Positions 27,337 through 35,661 are shown, counted from the stretch's first letter. The stretch is 64,000 nt of DNA from Sphingomonas sp. PAMC 26621 (GCF_000251145.1 NZ_AIDW01000028.1:48739-112738), one strand, 5' to 3'. Made by a program: numbers and translations. The notes: generated by a model from the letters alone, not told the origin.

Positions 27337-28311
27337 TCAGTCGACGGGGCACCCCGCATGAGCGTCCGTATCGCTGGTCGCCAGCTCGACCTGCAACGTC
27401 GCGTGACCGATGCCGAAATGCTCCTTCAGCATGCCGCGCGCCGAGTCGAGAAAGGCGTCACCCGGATGCCCGCCGGGCATCACCAGATGCGCGGTCAGCA
27501 CGGTCTCGGTCGTGCTCATCGGCCAGATATGGACGTGATGCACGCGCGCGACACCGGGAAGCTCCTGCAATTCCGCCCAGACCGCATCCGAATCGATCCC
27601 GCGGGGGACGGCTGCCAGAGACATCTCGACCGATTCGCGCAGCAGCCCCCAGGTCTGCAGGAAGATCAGCACCGCGATCACGATGCTGACCACGGGGTCG
27701 AGCCACATCGCCCCGGTCCACCAGATCAGCAGCCCCGAAACGACGACCCCCGCCGACACCATCGCGTCGCTCGCCATATGGAGATAGGCGCCGCGGATAT
27801 TGAGGTCGCCCGCGCTGCCGCGGAGGAACATCAGCGCGGTGACGCCATTGACCAGGATCCCCGCACCCGCGACCCATGCCACCAGCGGCCCGTCGACCGG
27901 CGCTGGCACCGCAAGCCGCTGCACCGCCTCGAGCATGATCGCGCCGAGCGCGACGAGCAGCAGCAGCGCGTTGAGCAAGGCAGCGAGGATCGTCGAGCCC
28001 TTGAGCCCATAGGTAAACCGCTTCGACGGCGAGCGCCGCCCGAGCGCGATCGCCGCCCACGCCGCGCCAAGCCCGAGCACGTCGGACAGATTATGCCCCG
28101 CGTCCGCGAGCAGCGACACCGAATGCGCCATCAGCCCGAACACGACTTCGCCGACGATGAAGCTCAGGTTGAGCGCGATCCCGACCGCGAACGCACGGTC
28201 ATGGCCGCTCGCGGGCGTGTGGCTGTGCCCGTGGCCGCCATGGCCGTGGCTGAGCCCCCCATGGCCGTGTCCGTGATCGTGCCCGCTATGCGAATGGCCG
28301 TGACCCGCCAT
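27337..28311 (-). CDS. Cation diffusion facilitator (CzcD/ZitB-type zinc transporter)
   Basis: A 324-residue inner-membrane cation/proton antiporter. The N-terminus is a His-rich metal-binding region (MAGHGHSHSGHDHGHGHGG). Six transmembrane segments follow, with HSVSLLADAGHNLSD (site A, HxxxD in helix 2 region) and GAYLHMASDAMVSAG (HxxxD of helix 5). The cytoplasmic C-terminal domain has HVHIWPMS. Zn2+ is the usual substrate of this branch, possibly also Co2+ or Cd2+. ATG 28311 directly precedes the His-rich tail. It is divergent from hrpB. Confidence 0.93.
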   Translation of the reverse strand: MAGHGHSHSGHDHGHGHGGLSHGHGGHGHSHTPASGHDRAFAVGIALNLSFIVGEVVFGLMAHSVSLLADAGHNLSDVLGLGAAWAAIALGRRSPSKRFTYGLKGSTILAALLNALLLLVALGAIMLEAVQRLAVPAPVDGPLVAWVAGAGILVNGVTALMFLRGSAGDLNIRGAYLHMASDAMVSAGVVVSGLLIWWTGAMWLDPVVSIVIAVLIFLQTWGLLRESVEMSLAAVPRGIDSDAVWAELQELPGVARVHHVHIWPMSTTETVLTAHLVMPGGHPGDAFLDSARGMLKEHFGIGHATLQVELATSDTDAHAGCPVD

Positions 28312-28442
28312 GTCTTTACTCCGCGTCCAATTCCAGCCGCCTAGCATCGCGTGTTCGTGAGATACTAGGACGCCGGCGATGACAAAGACGTCATCGCAAC
28401 GCCGCACGTTCCAAACCCGCGATCCTGCGGTAGGGAGGCAAC

Positions 28443-30974
28443 GTGACCGTTGCCCTCCCCATCCATGCCGTCCTGCCGTCGCTGCTCGAGACGTTGCGCA
28501 CCCGCGCCAACGCCGTGCTGGTGGCACCGCCCGGCGCGGGCAAGACCACCGCGGTCGCCCCGGCGCTGCTTGGTGAACCGTGGTGCACCGGCGAGATTTT
28601 GCTGCTCTCCCCCCGCCGCCTCGCCGCGCGCGCCGCGGCCGAGCGGATGGCGGCGCAGGCGGGCGAGCCGGTCGGCAAGACCTTCGGCTATGCCACGCGG
28701 ATGGATTCGAAACGGTCGGCGGCGACCCGCGTCACGGTGGTGACCGAGGGGATTTTCGTCGCGCGGATCCAGAACGATCCCGAACTGGGCGGCGTGTCGG
28801 CGGTACTGTTCGACGAAGTCCACGAACGGAGTCTGCACAGCGACTTCGGCCTTGCGCTCGCGCTCGATGCGCAGGGCGGGTTGCGGCCCGATCTGCGGCT
28901 GCTCGCGATGTCGGCGACGCTCGACGGGTCGCGCTTCTCGGGACTGATGGGCGACGCGCCCGTGATGATGAGCGAAGGCCGGATGTTCCCGCTGACGCTG
29001 CGCCATCTCGGCCGCGCGGGCGAGCAGCGGATCGAGGACTCGGTCGCCGCCGCGATCCGGCTCGCGCTGCGCGAGGAAAGCGGCGGGGTGCTCGCCTTCC
29101 TGCCCGGCGTCGCGGAGATCGAACGCACCGCCGAACGGCTCGACGGACTTGGCGCGGGGATCATCCTGCACAAGCTCCACGGCAGCCTTGACCCCGCCGC
29201 GCAGCGCGCCGCGATCGCGCCCGACCGCGATGGCGCGCGCAAGGTCGTGCTCGCGACGTCGATCGCCGAGACCAGCCTGACGCTCGACGGCATCCGCGTC
29301 GTGGTGGATTCGGGGCTCGCGCGTCGCCCGCGCTACGATCGCGCGGCGGGGATGACCCGGCTCGTCACCGAGCGCGCGAGCCAGGCGGCGGTGACGCAGC
29401 GTGCCGGGCGGGCCGCGCGGCAGGGGCCGGGCGTCGCCTATCGCCTGTGGGAGGAAGCCGCGACCGCCGGTCTGCCGCGGTTCGACCCGCCCGAGATCCT
29501 GGAGGCGGATCTGTCCGCGCTGACGCTCGACTGCGCGTTGTGGGGGCTCGCCGATCCGCGTGTGCTGGCGTGGCTCGATCCGCCGAGCGAGGCGGCGGTG
29601 CAGGAAGCGCGCGCACGGCTGCTAGCGCTGGACGCAATCGACGCGGATGGCCGCCCGACACCGCACGGGACGGCAATCGCGCGCCTCCCGCTCGCGCCCC
29701 GATTGGGGCATATGCTGGTACGCGCCGGGGAACTCGGCCTCGCCACGACCGCGGCGGAAGTCGCCGTGCTGCTCGGCGAGCGCGGGCTCGGCGGCAACGA
29801 CGTCGATCTCGCCACGCGGCGACGCCGCTGGCACACCGAGCGCGGCCAGCGCGCCGAAGCAGGCCGCAAACTGGCCAAGCGCTGGACGTCGCTTTCTCCC
29901 TCTCCCCCCCGGGGAGATGGTCGGGGAGAGGGGCCGCCGCAGACGCACCATTCCGAAACAGCCCCCTCCCCCACAGGCGACAGCGAACACGAAACCGCCA
30001 TCGCGATCGCACTTGCCTTCCCCGACCGGATCGCGCGCCGCCGCGACGCGTCTGGCGAGACATGGGCCTCCGTCGGCGGTCGCGGGTTCAAGCTCGACCC
30101 GACCTCGAGCCTCGCCCGCGCCGAATGGCTCGCGGTCGCCGAAACGCAAGGGCTCGCCTCGGGCGCGCGTATCCTGTCCGCCGCCGTCATCGACCTGCCC
30201 ACGATCGAGACGTTGTTCGGAGACCGGATTGCGGTCCACCGCGACGTGGCGTTCGATCCCGCGACCGGCGGCGTCGTGGCGAAGCGCGAGCGGCGGCTCG
30301 GCGCGTTGCGGCTATCGAGCGGCCCCGATTCGAACGCCGACCCCGAGGCCATTGCCGCGGCGCTGCTCGCTGGAATCACAACGCACGGGCTGGACCGCCT
30401 GCCGTGGAGCGACGCCGCGCAGGCGCTGAGGCATCGCGCCGCCTTTGCCGCGGCGCACGGCGGTGCGGCGCTTGCGCTCGACGACGCATCGCTGCTGGCG
30501 CGCGCGGACGAATGGCTGGTCCCGCTGCTCGAGGGCAAGCGACGTCTCGATGCGATCGACTCGGGCGCGCTGACCGATGCGCTCCGCGGGGTGATCGGCT
30601 GGGACGCGCTGACGCTGATCGACCGCCTGGCACCGACGCACTTCCACAGTCCCGCGGGAAGCGGCCATGCGATTGATTACGCCGCCGAGGGCGGCCCGCG
30701 CGTCGAGCTGCGGCCGCAGGCGCTGTTCGGGCTTGCGGTGCATCCGATGGTCGGCGGCGGGCGCGTGCCGCTGGTGCTGAGCCTCACCTCGCCCGCCGGA
30801 CGTCCGATCCAGACGACGCGCGACTTGCCCGGTTTCTGGGCGGGGAGCTGGGCCGATGTCGCGCGCGAAATGCGTGGGCGCTATCCACGGCATCCGTGGC
30901 CCGACGACCCCGCCGCGGCATCCGCGACGCTCCGGACGAAAAACGCAGATGCGCGCGCGCGCGAAGCACGATAA
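28443..30974 (+). CDS. hrpB: ATP-dependent helicase HrpB, with a repeat-derived insertion
   Basis: An 843-residue DEAH-box helicase. Walker A PPGAGKTT (residues 29-36), DEVH (124-127) and MSATL are present. Motif V is around ATSIAETSLTLDGI, motif VI is QRAGRAARQGPG, and the HrpB-specific C-terminal domain follows. The role in bacteria is poorly defined (RNA metabolism). Residues about 484-520 (WTSLSPSPPRGDGRGEGP onward) do not belong to the family. They are encoded by a copy of the GC-rich palindromic repeat, after which the normal AIALAFPDRIARRR motif resumes. The frame is preserved. The GTG start at 28443 has GGAGG just upstream. The complex I accessory gene follows 9 bases later. Confidence 0.94.
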   Translation: MTVALPIHAVLPSLLETLRTRANAVLVAPPGAGKTTAVAPALLGEPWCTGEILLLSPRRLAARAAAERMAAQAGEPVGKTFGYATRMDSKRSAATRVTVVTEGIFVARIQNDPELGGVSAVLFDEVHERSLHSDFGLALALDAQGGLRPDLRLLAMSATLDGSRFSGLMGDAPVMMSEGRMFPLTLRHLGRAGEQRIEDSVAAAIRLALREESGGVLAFLPGVAEIERTAERLDGLGAGIILHKLHGSLDPAAQRAAIAPDRDGARKVVLATSIAETSLTLDGIRVVVDSGLARRPRYDRAAGMTRLVTERASQAAVTQRAGRAARQGPGVAYRLWEEAATAGLPRFDPPEILEADLSALTLDCALWGLADPRVLAWLDPPSEAAVQEARARLLALDAIDADGRPTPHGTAIARLPLAPRLGHMLVRAGELGLATTAAEVAVLLGERGLGGNDVDLATRRRRWHTERGQRAEAGRKLAKRWTSLSPSPPRGDGRGEGPPQTHHSETAPSPTGDSEHETAIAIALAFPDRIARRRDASGETWASVGGRGFKLDPTSSLARAEWLAVAETQGLASGARILSAAVIDLPTIETLFGDRIAVHRDVAFDPATGGVVAKRERRLGALRLSSGPDSNADPEAIAAALLAGITTHGLDRLPWSDAAQALRHRAAFAAAHGGAALALDDASLLARADEWLVPLLEGKRRLDAIDSGALTDALRGVIGWDALTLIDRLAPTHFHSPAGSGHAIDYAAEGGPRVELRPQALFGLAVHPMVGGGRVPLVLSLTSPAGRPIQTTRDLPGFWAGSWADVAREMRGRYPRHPWPDDPAAASATLRTKNADARAREAR
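29894..29937. repeat. Family A palindromic repeat inserted in the hrpB coding region
   Basis: This 44-base stretch (TTCTCCCTCTCCCCCCCGGG and onward) matches the intergenic copy at 57772-57815 at 40 of 44 positions by direct comparison. A second, weaker arm (CCCTCCCCCACAGGCG) follows about 35 bases later. It is translated as low-complexity Pro/Gly/Arg sequence inside HrpB. Confidence 0.8.
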
Positions 30975-30983
30975 GGAGACCCC

Positions 30984-31265
30984 ATGTCGACCGCCCGAAT
31001 CTATCAGCGCCCCAAGAACGCCATGTCCTCCGGGCGTGCCCGCACCACGATCTGGGTGCTCGATTTCGCGCCCGCCGAGCCCAAGCGGCCCGACCCGCTG
31101 ACCGGCTGGGCCGGTTCGGGCGACACGCGCGACCAGCTTCGCCTGACCTTCCCGACGCAGGAAGCCGCGGTCGCCTATGCCGAGCGCGAGGGTCTTGCTT
31201 TCACGATCGCCGCCGCGCCCGAACGGACGTTGAAGCTGCAGAGCTACGCGGACAATTTCCGGTAA
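30984..31265 (+). CDS. ETC complex I subunit (NDUFS4-like accessory protein)
   Basis: A 93-residue protein of the NDUFS4/ETC complex I family, an accessory subunit of NADH dehydrogenase kept in alphaproteobacteria and mitochondria. Diagnostic pieces are ARIYQRPKNAMSSGRA, WVLDFAP, DPLTGWAGSGDTRDQLRLTF and EAAVAYAEREG. An AAGGAG site precedes the ATG by seven bases. It lies nine bases after hrpB and is probably co-transcribed, though the functions are unrelated. Confidence 0.92.
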   Translation: MSTARIYQRPKNAMSSGRARTTIWVLDFAPAEPKRPDPLTGWAGSGDTRDQLRLTFPTQEAAVAYAEREGLAFTIAAAPERTLKLQSYADNFR

Positions 31266-31381
31266 ACGGCACGCTACTTCGGCAGTCGTACCGGGTGCTT
31301 CAGGACTTCGGACGTCCAGACGACCGATGCGGGACGACGTGTATGCCCGTCACTCCAAGGTCGGGTTAGGGCCAACGAACG

Positions 31382-31894
31382 CTAGCTCGCCAGCATCCCC
31401 GCGCCGAGCAGCAGCAACAGCTTAACGTCGATCGCCACCCCCGCCGCGCGCTTGGCCGCGACAAACGCCGCGATATTCGCGACCGGAACGCGGTGGACGG
31501 TGATGTTCTCGCCCTCGACCCCGCCGCCATCGCCAATCTGGCGAAGCCCGCGCGCGCGAACGAGCGTGAAGCCTTCCGACACCATCCCCGGCGACGAATG
31601 GAAAAACCCGAGCGAGTCGACGGTCTCGGCGCGATAGCCCGTTTCTTCCTCCAGCTCGCGTCCCGCTGAATCGAGCACGCTCTCGCCCGCCTCCTCGTCG
31701 CCGACCAGACCCGCCGGCAGTTCGAGACACGCCTTGCCGAGCGGCACGCGATATTGCTCGACCAGCAGGACATGCCCGTCGTCGATCGCGAGGATCACCG
31801 CCGCCTCGATCCCGCGCGCGCGCGAGACATATTCCCAGGTGCCGTCCTTGATGACCTTGATGTACTTGCCCGCCCAGACGGTCTCCGCGGTCAT
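31382..31894 (-). CDS. NUDIX hydrolase, ADP-ribose pyrophosphatase type
   Basis: A 170-residue NUDIX enzyme. The NUDIX box G-x5-E-x7-RELEEETGY is complete (GDEEAGESVLDSAGRELEEE then TGY), as is the upstream EQYRVPL that is typical of ADP-ribose pyrophosphatases, with SSPGMVSEGFTL following. It likely splits ADP-ribose to AMP and ribose 5-phosphate. Its ATG overlaps the stop of the TPM-domain gene (ATGA), so it closes the lemA-TPM-TPM-NUDIX operon. Confidence 0.9.
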   Translation of the reverse strand: MTAETVWAGKYIKVIKDGTWEYVSRARGIEAAVILAIDDGHVLLVEQYRVPLGKACLELPAGLVGDEEAGESVLDSAGRELEEETGYRAETVDSLGFFHSSPGMVSEGFTLVRARGLRQIGDGGGVEGENITVHRVPVANIAAFVAAKRAAGVAIDVKLLLLLGAGMLAS

Positions 31895-32574
31895 AATTCG
31901 ATCAGCCTGTCGGGAAGTTCGTTGCGGTCGCTTTCCGTCTTGGGGAAGCTTTCGGCGAGGATCGCGCCGATCCGCTCAACCGCGGCGGCCATCCCCGCCC
32001 CCGGGTTCCCGGCGCGCGTCTCATGCACCAGCGCCGCCATCGCATCCCCCCAGCGCTCGGCCGGGACCGCACGGTGGATGCCTTCGTCGGCGACGATCTC
32101 CGCCATCCGCTCGTCGCGCGAAAGGTAGAGCAGGATGCCGACGCGTGCCTCGGTCCGCCGTTCCGCGCCGACCTTGAAATACTGGATCGCGCGCCGCCGC
32201 ACGCGCCTGCGCCGTGTCGCCTTGGGCACCAGCGCGAGCCGCAACGGCCGGTAGGACAAGGCCCAGCGTACCAGCAGGAACACCAGCGTCTGGACCACCA
32301 GCAGCCCGGCGAGCAGCAATCGCGGGTCGGGCGCTGCGTCCCACCCCTGCGTGAAACCGCTGAGCCACAGTTCGATCCGCAGCGGGTCGACCGAAGCAAG
32401 CGCCACCACCAGCAGCATCGCGAGGAGCGCGACCTGCAATGCGGCATCGTCGTAGGAATCGGAGCGATCGGTAACGATCGTCACGATCTCGCCATCGGTG
32501 CCATGCTCGGCGTGCTGGACCGCCGCCAGCACCCGCGCATGGTCCTCGCGCGTGAGTTTCGGGGTCCGTGCCAT
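31891..32574 (-). CDS. TPM-domain membrane protein
   Basis: A 227-residue protein with the TPM (TLP18.3/Psb32/MOLO-1) domain split by two transmembrane helices. The N-terminal half MARTPKLTREDHARVLAAVQ, GTDGEIVTIV is typical; hydrophobic segments VALLAMLLVVALASV and LLLAGLLVVQTLVFLLV follow, then RRAIQYFKVGAERRTEARVGILLYLSRDERMAEIVAD. This matches the second TPM protein commonly found after a YgcG-type one. Its start overlaps the upstream stop (TGATG) and its stop overlaps the NUDIX start. The role is unknown, thought to be envelope-related. Confidence 0.85.
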   Translation of the reverse strand: MARTPKLTREDHARVLAAVQHAEHGTDGEIVTIVTDRSDSYDDAALQVALLAMLLVVALASVDPLRIELWLSGFTQGWDAAPDPRLLLAGLLVVQTLVFLLVRWALSYRPLRLALVPKATRRRRVRRRAIQYFKVGAERRTEARVGILLYLSRDERMAEIVADEGIHRAVPAERWGDAMAALVHETRAGNPGAGMAAAVERIGAILAESFPKTESDRNELPDRLIEL

Positions 32575-33476
32575 CACCAATCCCCCGATGCGCCGCCGCC
32601 GCCGAACGACCCACCGCCGCCACCGGTAAAGCCGCCGCCGCCCCAGCTGCCGTCGGACCCGCCATCGGAGCCACCGTCGCCGCCGCCACCGCCCCAGCCG
32701 CCGCCGGATCCCGCACCGGAGCGGCCGCCCCAGTCGCTCAATGCCGCACCCCACAGGATCGCTGGCGCGATGCCGCTGCGATAGCGTTGCTCGCCACCGC
32801 CGACATCCCCGCCGCCGCCACCGCCGCCCCGCCGACGCATCGCGGTCAGCAGGACGAAGCCGATCACGAGGCCCCAGAACACCAGCCCGATCGGGAAGCC
32901 GCCGCCATTGCGCGCTCTTTGGTGAGTCTTGTCGAACGCCGCCGCTGCCGCGTCGGTTTCCGCCTTGGCTTCCTCTGGCGAGGCGCGCAGCTGCTTGATC
33001 AGCGCATCGGTGCCCGCTTCCATCGCGCCGGGGATATCCCCCGATTGCGAAAGCTTGGGGATCATCTGTTCACGGATCACGCGCCCGATAAAGGCATCGG
33101 TGAGGAACGGTTCGAGCCCGTAGCCGACCTCTATCCGGGGGCCGCGATGCCCCTTGGGCTCGTTGGGTGCGATGAACAGGATCGCGCCGTTGTTCGCGTC
33201 CTTCAACCCGACGCCCCACGCACGGCCCAGGCCGACGCCATATTCCTCGAGCTCGCGTCCTTCGAGGTTGGGGATCGTCGCGACCACCAGCTGGCGCTTG
33301 GTATCTTTCTGCAACGCCTCGAGCTTGGCGTTCAGGTCCGCCTCGGTCGCGGGCGGCAGGACGTTGGCCGCATCGACCACCAGCCCGGTGAATTTGGGAT
33401 AGGTCTGCGCGTCCGCGGCGGCGGTGCCAAGCAGCACCGCCACCGCGAGCAGGAACGATTTCAGGATGGTCATCAA
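32574..33476 (-). CDS. YgcG-type TPM-domain protein with glycine-rich tail
   Basis: A 300-residue exported protein: signal peptide MMTILKSFLLAVAVLLGTAAADA, then a TPM domain (about 30-160: FTGLVVDAANVLPPATEADL, VATIPNLEGRELEEYG, NNGAILFIAPNE, RIEVGYGLE). A transmembrane helix (about 200-218, PIGLVFWGLVIGFVLL) precedes a long Gly/Ser-rich tail ending GGGGASGDW. These features are typical of the YgcG family, found with LemA. Translation is coupled to the next gene (TGATG). A second Met at codon 2 is an alternative start. Confidence 0.9.
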   Translation of the reverse strand: MMTILKSFLLAVAVLLGTAAADAQTYPKFTGLVVDAANVLPPATEADLNAKLEALQKDTKRQLVVATIPNLEGRELEEYGVGLGRAWGVGLKDANNGAILFIAPNEPKGHRGPRIEVGYGLEPFLTDAFIGRVIREQMIPKLSQSGDIPGAMEAGTDALIKQLRASPEEAKAETDAAAAAFDKTHQRARNGGGFPIGLVFWGLVIGFVLLTAMRRRGGGGGGGDVGGGEQRYRSGIAPAILWGAALSDWGGRSGAGSGGGWGGGGGDGGSDGGSDGSWGGGGFTGGGGGSFGGGGASGDW

Positions 33477-33498
33477 ACGGGCCCTCTGAGCCCCACGA

Positions 33499-34095
33499 TC
33501 AATTGCCGTTGCCGAAATTCACCGCCGGAGCAGCCTCGGCGCCCGGCGTCGTCGCCTTGAACGGCACCAGCGGCTTCGCGCCGTAGAACACCTTCGCGCC
33601 GATCGCATCGGGGAAGGTCCGGATCGTGGTGTTGTAGCTCTGCACTGCGCCATTGTAGTCGTGGCGCGCGGTCGAAATGCGGTTCTCGGTGCCCTCGAGC
33701 TGATCCATCAGCGTCGCGTAATTCGCCTGGCTCTTGAGCTCGGGATAGGCTTCCTGAAGCCGCTGGAGCGACAGCGTGACGTTGGACTGCGCCTTCTCAT
33801 ACGCCGCGACCTTCGCCGGATCGTTGAGCTGGTCGGCGCTCAGCTTGACCGCGTTGGCCCCGGCCCGCGCCTGCGTGACTTCGACCAGGATACTCTTCTC
33901 CTGCGCGCCAGCAGCCTTGACCGTCGCGACGAGGTTGGGGATCAGGTCGGCGCGACGCTGGTAGTAATTCTCGACATCGGCCCACTTCGCCTTGGCGTTT
34001 TCTTCCTGCGTGGGGACGCTGTTGAGCCCGCAGCCGGACAGCGAAGCCGACAGTGCCAGACCAGCCGATGCGACAAACAGGGTGCGGTAGTTCAT
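33499..34095 (-). CDS. LemA-family lipoprotein
   Basis: A 198-residue LemA protein. The N-terminus has a lipobox (SASLSGC), so it is a predicted lipoprotein. The LemA signature VENYYQRRADLIPNLVATVK is followed by coiled-coil helices (EKSILVEVTQARAGAN, YPELKSQANYATLMDQLEGT, ENRISTARHDYNGAVQSYN) and NTTIRTFPDAIGAKVF. LemA commonly precedes TPM-domain genes, as here, in an envelope module of unknown task. ATG 34095 was chosen since it directly begins the lipoprotein signal. It is divergent from mscL. Confidence 0.92.
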   Translation of the reverse strand: MNYRTLFVASAGLALSASLSGCGLNSVPTQEENAKAKWADVENYYQRRADLIPNLVATVKAAGAQEKSILVEVTQARAGANAVKLSADQLNDPAKVAAYEKAQSNVTLSLQRLQEAYPELKSQANYATLMDQLEGTENRISTARHDYNGAVQSYNTTIRTFPDAIGAKVFYGAKPLVPFKATTPGAEAAPAVNFGNGN

Positions 34096-34177
34096 TGTGG
34101 GGATCCCTCCAGATCTTGCATCGCCATGATAGCGGGGTACGGTGGCGACGCGAAATGAAATCGGTTGGGGACGTGTG

Positions 34178-34606
34178 ATGTTCAAGGAGTTCAAGGCTTT
34201 CATCGCCCGGGGGAACGTGCTCGATCTCGCCGTCGCGGTGATCATCGGCGCGGCGTTCGGCAAGATCGTGACGTCGCTGACGGACGACGTGATCATGCCG
34301 ATGATCGGGCGGCTGACCGGCGGGCTCGACTTCTCGAGCTATTTCCTCGTGCTCGGCAAGGTGCCCGCGGCGCTTGCGGGATCGTCGGACTATGCCGCGC
34401 TCAAGAAGGCGGGCGTACCGCTGTTCGGCTATGGCGCGTTCCTGACTGCGGCGGTCAATTTCGTGATCGTCGCGTTCATCATCTTCCTGGTCGTGCGCGC
34501 GGTGAACCGGCTGATGCCCAAGCCGCCCGAAGTTCCCGTCGAGCCGGTCGAACCCGCCGACGTGACGCTGCTGCGCGAAATCCGCGACGAATTGAAGCGG
34601 CGTTAA
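34178..34606 (+). CDS. mscL: Large-conductance mechanosensitive channel MscL
   Basis: MscL opens at high membrane tension to release solutes on hypo-osmotic shock. The 142-residue protein starts MFKEFKAFIARGNVLDLAVA, the amphipathic N-helix leading into TM1 (VAVIIGAAFGKIVTSLTDDV). TM2 is GAFLTAAVNFVIVAFIIFLVVRAVN and the C-terminal cytoplasmic helix is VTLLREIRDELKRR. Length and motifs are normal. It converges on the Rrf2 gene with 18 bases between stops. Confidence 0.97.
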   Translation: MFKEFKAFIARGNVLDLAVAVIIGAAFGKIVTSLTDDVIMPMIGRLTGGLDFSSYFLVLGKVPAALAGSSDYAALKKAGVPLFGYGAFLTAAVNFVIVAFIIFLVVRAVNRLMPKPPEVPVEPVEPADVTLLREIRDELKRR

Positions 34607-34624
34607 GGCGCCGGGTCGCCGTCG

Positions 34625-35056
34625 TCAGGCGGCGACCAGATCCTCGGCGATCGAATCCGCAAGGCTCGTTCCGTCGAGGATCCGCGCGGTCTCGTCGCGC
34701 ACGCGCATCATCGCGTGGCGGATCGCGCACGTTGCCTCATCCTTGCAGTCGTTGCACGAGCGGTAGGCGGTGCGGCTGACGCACGGCACCAATGCGAGCG
34801 GTCCCTCGATCACGCGGATGATCTCGCCGAGCGAAATCAGATGCGTCGGGCGCGACAGGCAATAGCCGCCCATCTTGCCGCGATGGCTGTGGAGGAACCC
34901 CGCCTCGCGCAGATCCGCGAGGATCAGCTCGAGAAACTTGCGCGGGACATTTGCGCTCGCGGCGATGCGGTTCATCGGGATGGGCGGGCCGCCCTTGGGC
35001 GCTTCAGCGAGGAACATCATCGCACGCAGGGCATAGCGGGAACGTTGGGTCAGCAT
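34625..35056 (-). CDS. Rrf2-family transcriptional regulator with Cys cluster
   Basis: A 143-residue DNA-binding protein of the Rrf2 family (IscR/NsrR/CymR type). The winged helix-turn-helix covers RSRYALRAMMFLAEAP to PRKFLELILADLREAGFL, followed by the wing SHRGKMGGYCLSRP. The sensor region has four Cys in C-x7-C-x2-C-x5-C (CVSRTAYRSCNDCKDEATC), suitable for an Fe-S cluster. It resembles the subgroup near sulfur-assimilation genes, but no such genes are adjacent. It is divergent from the tmRNA gene, about 97 bases away. Confidence 0.9.
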   Translation of the reverse strand: MLTQRSRYALRAMMFLAEAPKGGPPIPMNRIAASANVPRKFLELILADLREAGFLHSHRGKMGGYCLSRPTHLISLGEIIRVIEGPLALVPCVSRTAYRSCNDCKDEATCAIRHAMMRVRDETARILDGTSLADSIAEDLVAA

Positions 35057-35152
35057 GATACACTACCCCATGCACCGCTTTTGTGGCGAGTCAAAGGCGC
35101 TGATCCAATTTTGTGCGCTTCCCATTCGCGACACAATGCCTATATCGGATCT

Positions 35153-35505
35153 GCCGGGTTCGCCCGGCTATGGCGATAAAGTGCGGCGTGCAATAGATAC
35201 AACGGACCCGGGGGCAGTACCCGGCGGCTCCACCACAACCGGCCCGACGGCTTTCAGCCAGGACCGGTCATGACGGGGCCGAAGCAGGATCGACGTGTTT
35301 CGAAAAGCGCTGTTTTTTCCCGGGCTGAGTAACCTGCAAAAGGCTCAAAACCACAAGTGCAAACGATAACGAAGCACTCGCGATTGCAGCGTAACTCAAG
35401 GCCTCACGGTCTAGGTTACTAAGCTAAGCGCGGTTCGGGCCGCACCGGGCAACAGAAGCGGACACCGGCGGTACGGGGAGCACCGAGCAACAGAAGCTCC
35501 CCACC
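35153..35505 (+). ncRNA. ssrA: tmRNA, two-piece circularly permuted form
   Basis: tmRNA rescues stalled ribosomes and tags the nascent protein. The acceptor piece comes first. Its T stem is CCGGG/CCCGG (35208-35212 and 35220-35224). The 3' acceptor strand CGGCTCC (35225-35231) is followed by ACCA ending at 35235. After a spacer of about 39 bases the coding piece begins GGGGCCG (35275-35281). It pairs perfectly over seven bases with the acceptor strand and includes the G3-U70 pair used by alanyl-tRNA synthetase. The tag frame at 35359-35394 reads GCA AAC GAT AAC GAA GCA CTC GCG ATT GCA GCG TAA, i.e. ANDNEALAIAA. The outer ends are estimates: a GCCGGG-TTCG-CCCGGC hairpin on the left, a GGGGAGC/GCTCCCC stem on the right. 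A TATATC at 35141 may be the -10. Confidence 0.93.
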
Positions 35506-35580
35506 TTATTCATCGTCAAAAGCGACCGTCATCCCGGGCCTGTCCCTGGAGCGCTTAGTGCCGTGCTTCGGCTCCTCCTC

Positions 35581-35650
35581 CCGTTCGTTTCGAGAGTAGT
35601 CGAGAAACCGGGCACAGCGCAGGTTTCTCGACTACGCTCGAAACGAACGG
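35581..35650. repeat. 70-base palindromic repeat (family B), copy 2
   Basis: CCGTTCGTTTCGAGAGTAGT on the left and CTACGCTCGAAACGAACGG on the right form a long hairpin. It differs from the copy at 20934-21003 at three of 70 positions. It lies between the tmRNA and the end of the UdgX gene. Confidence 0.85.
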
Positions 35651-35661
35651 TTGGTGTGTTG

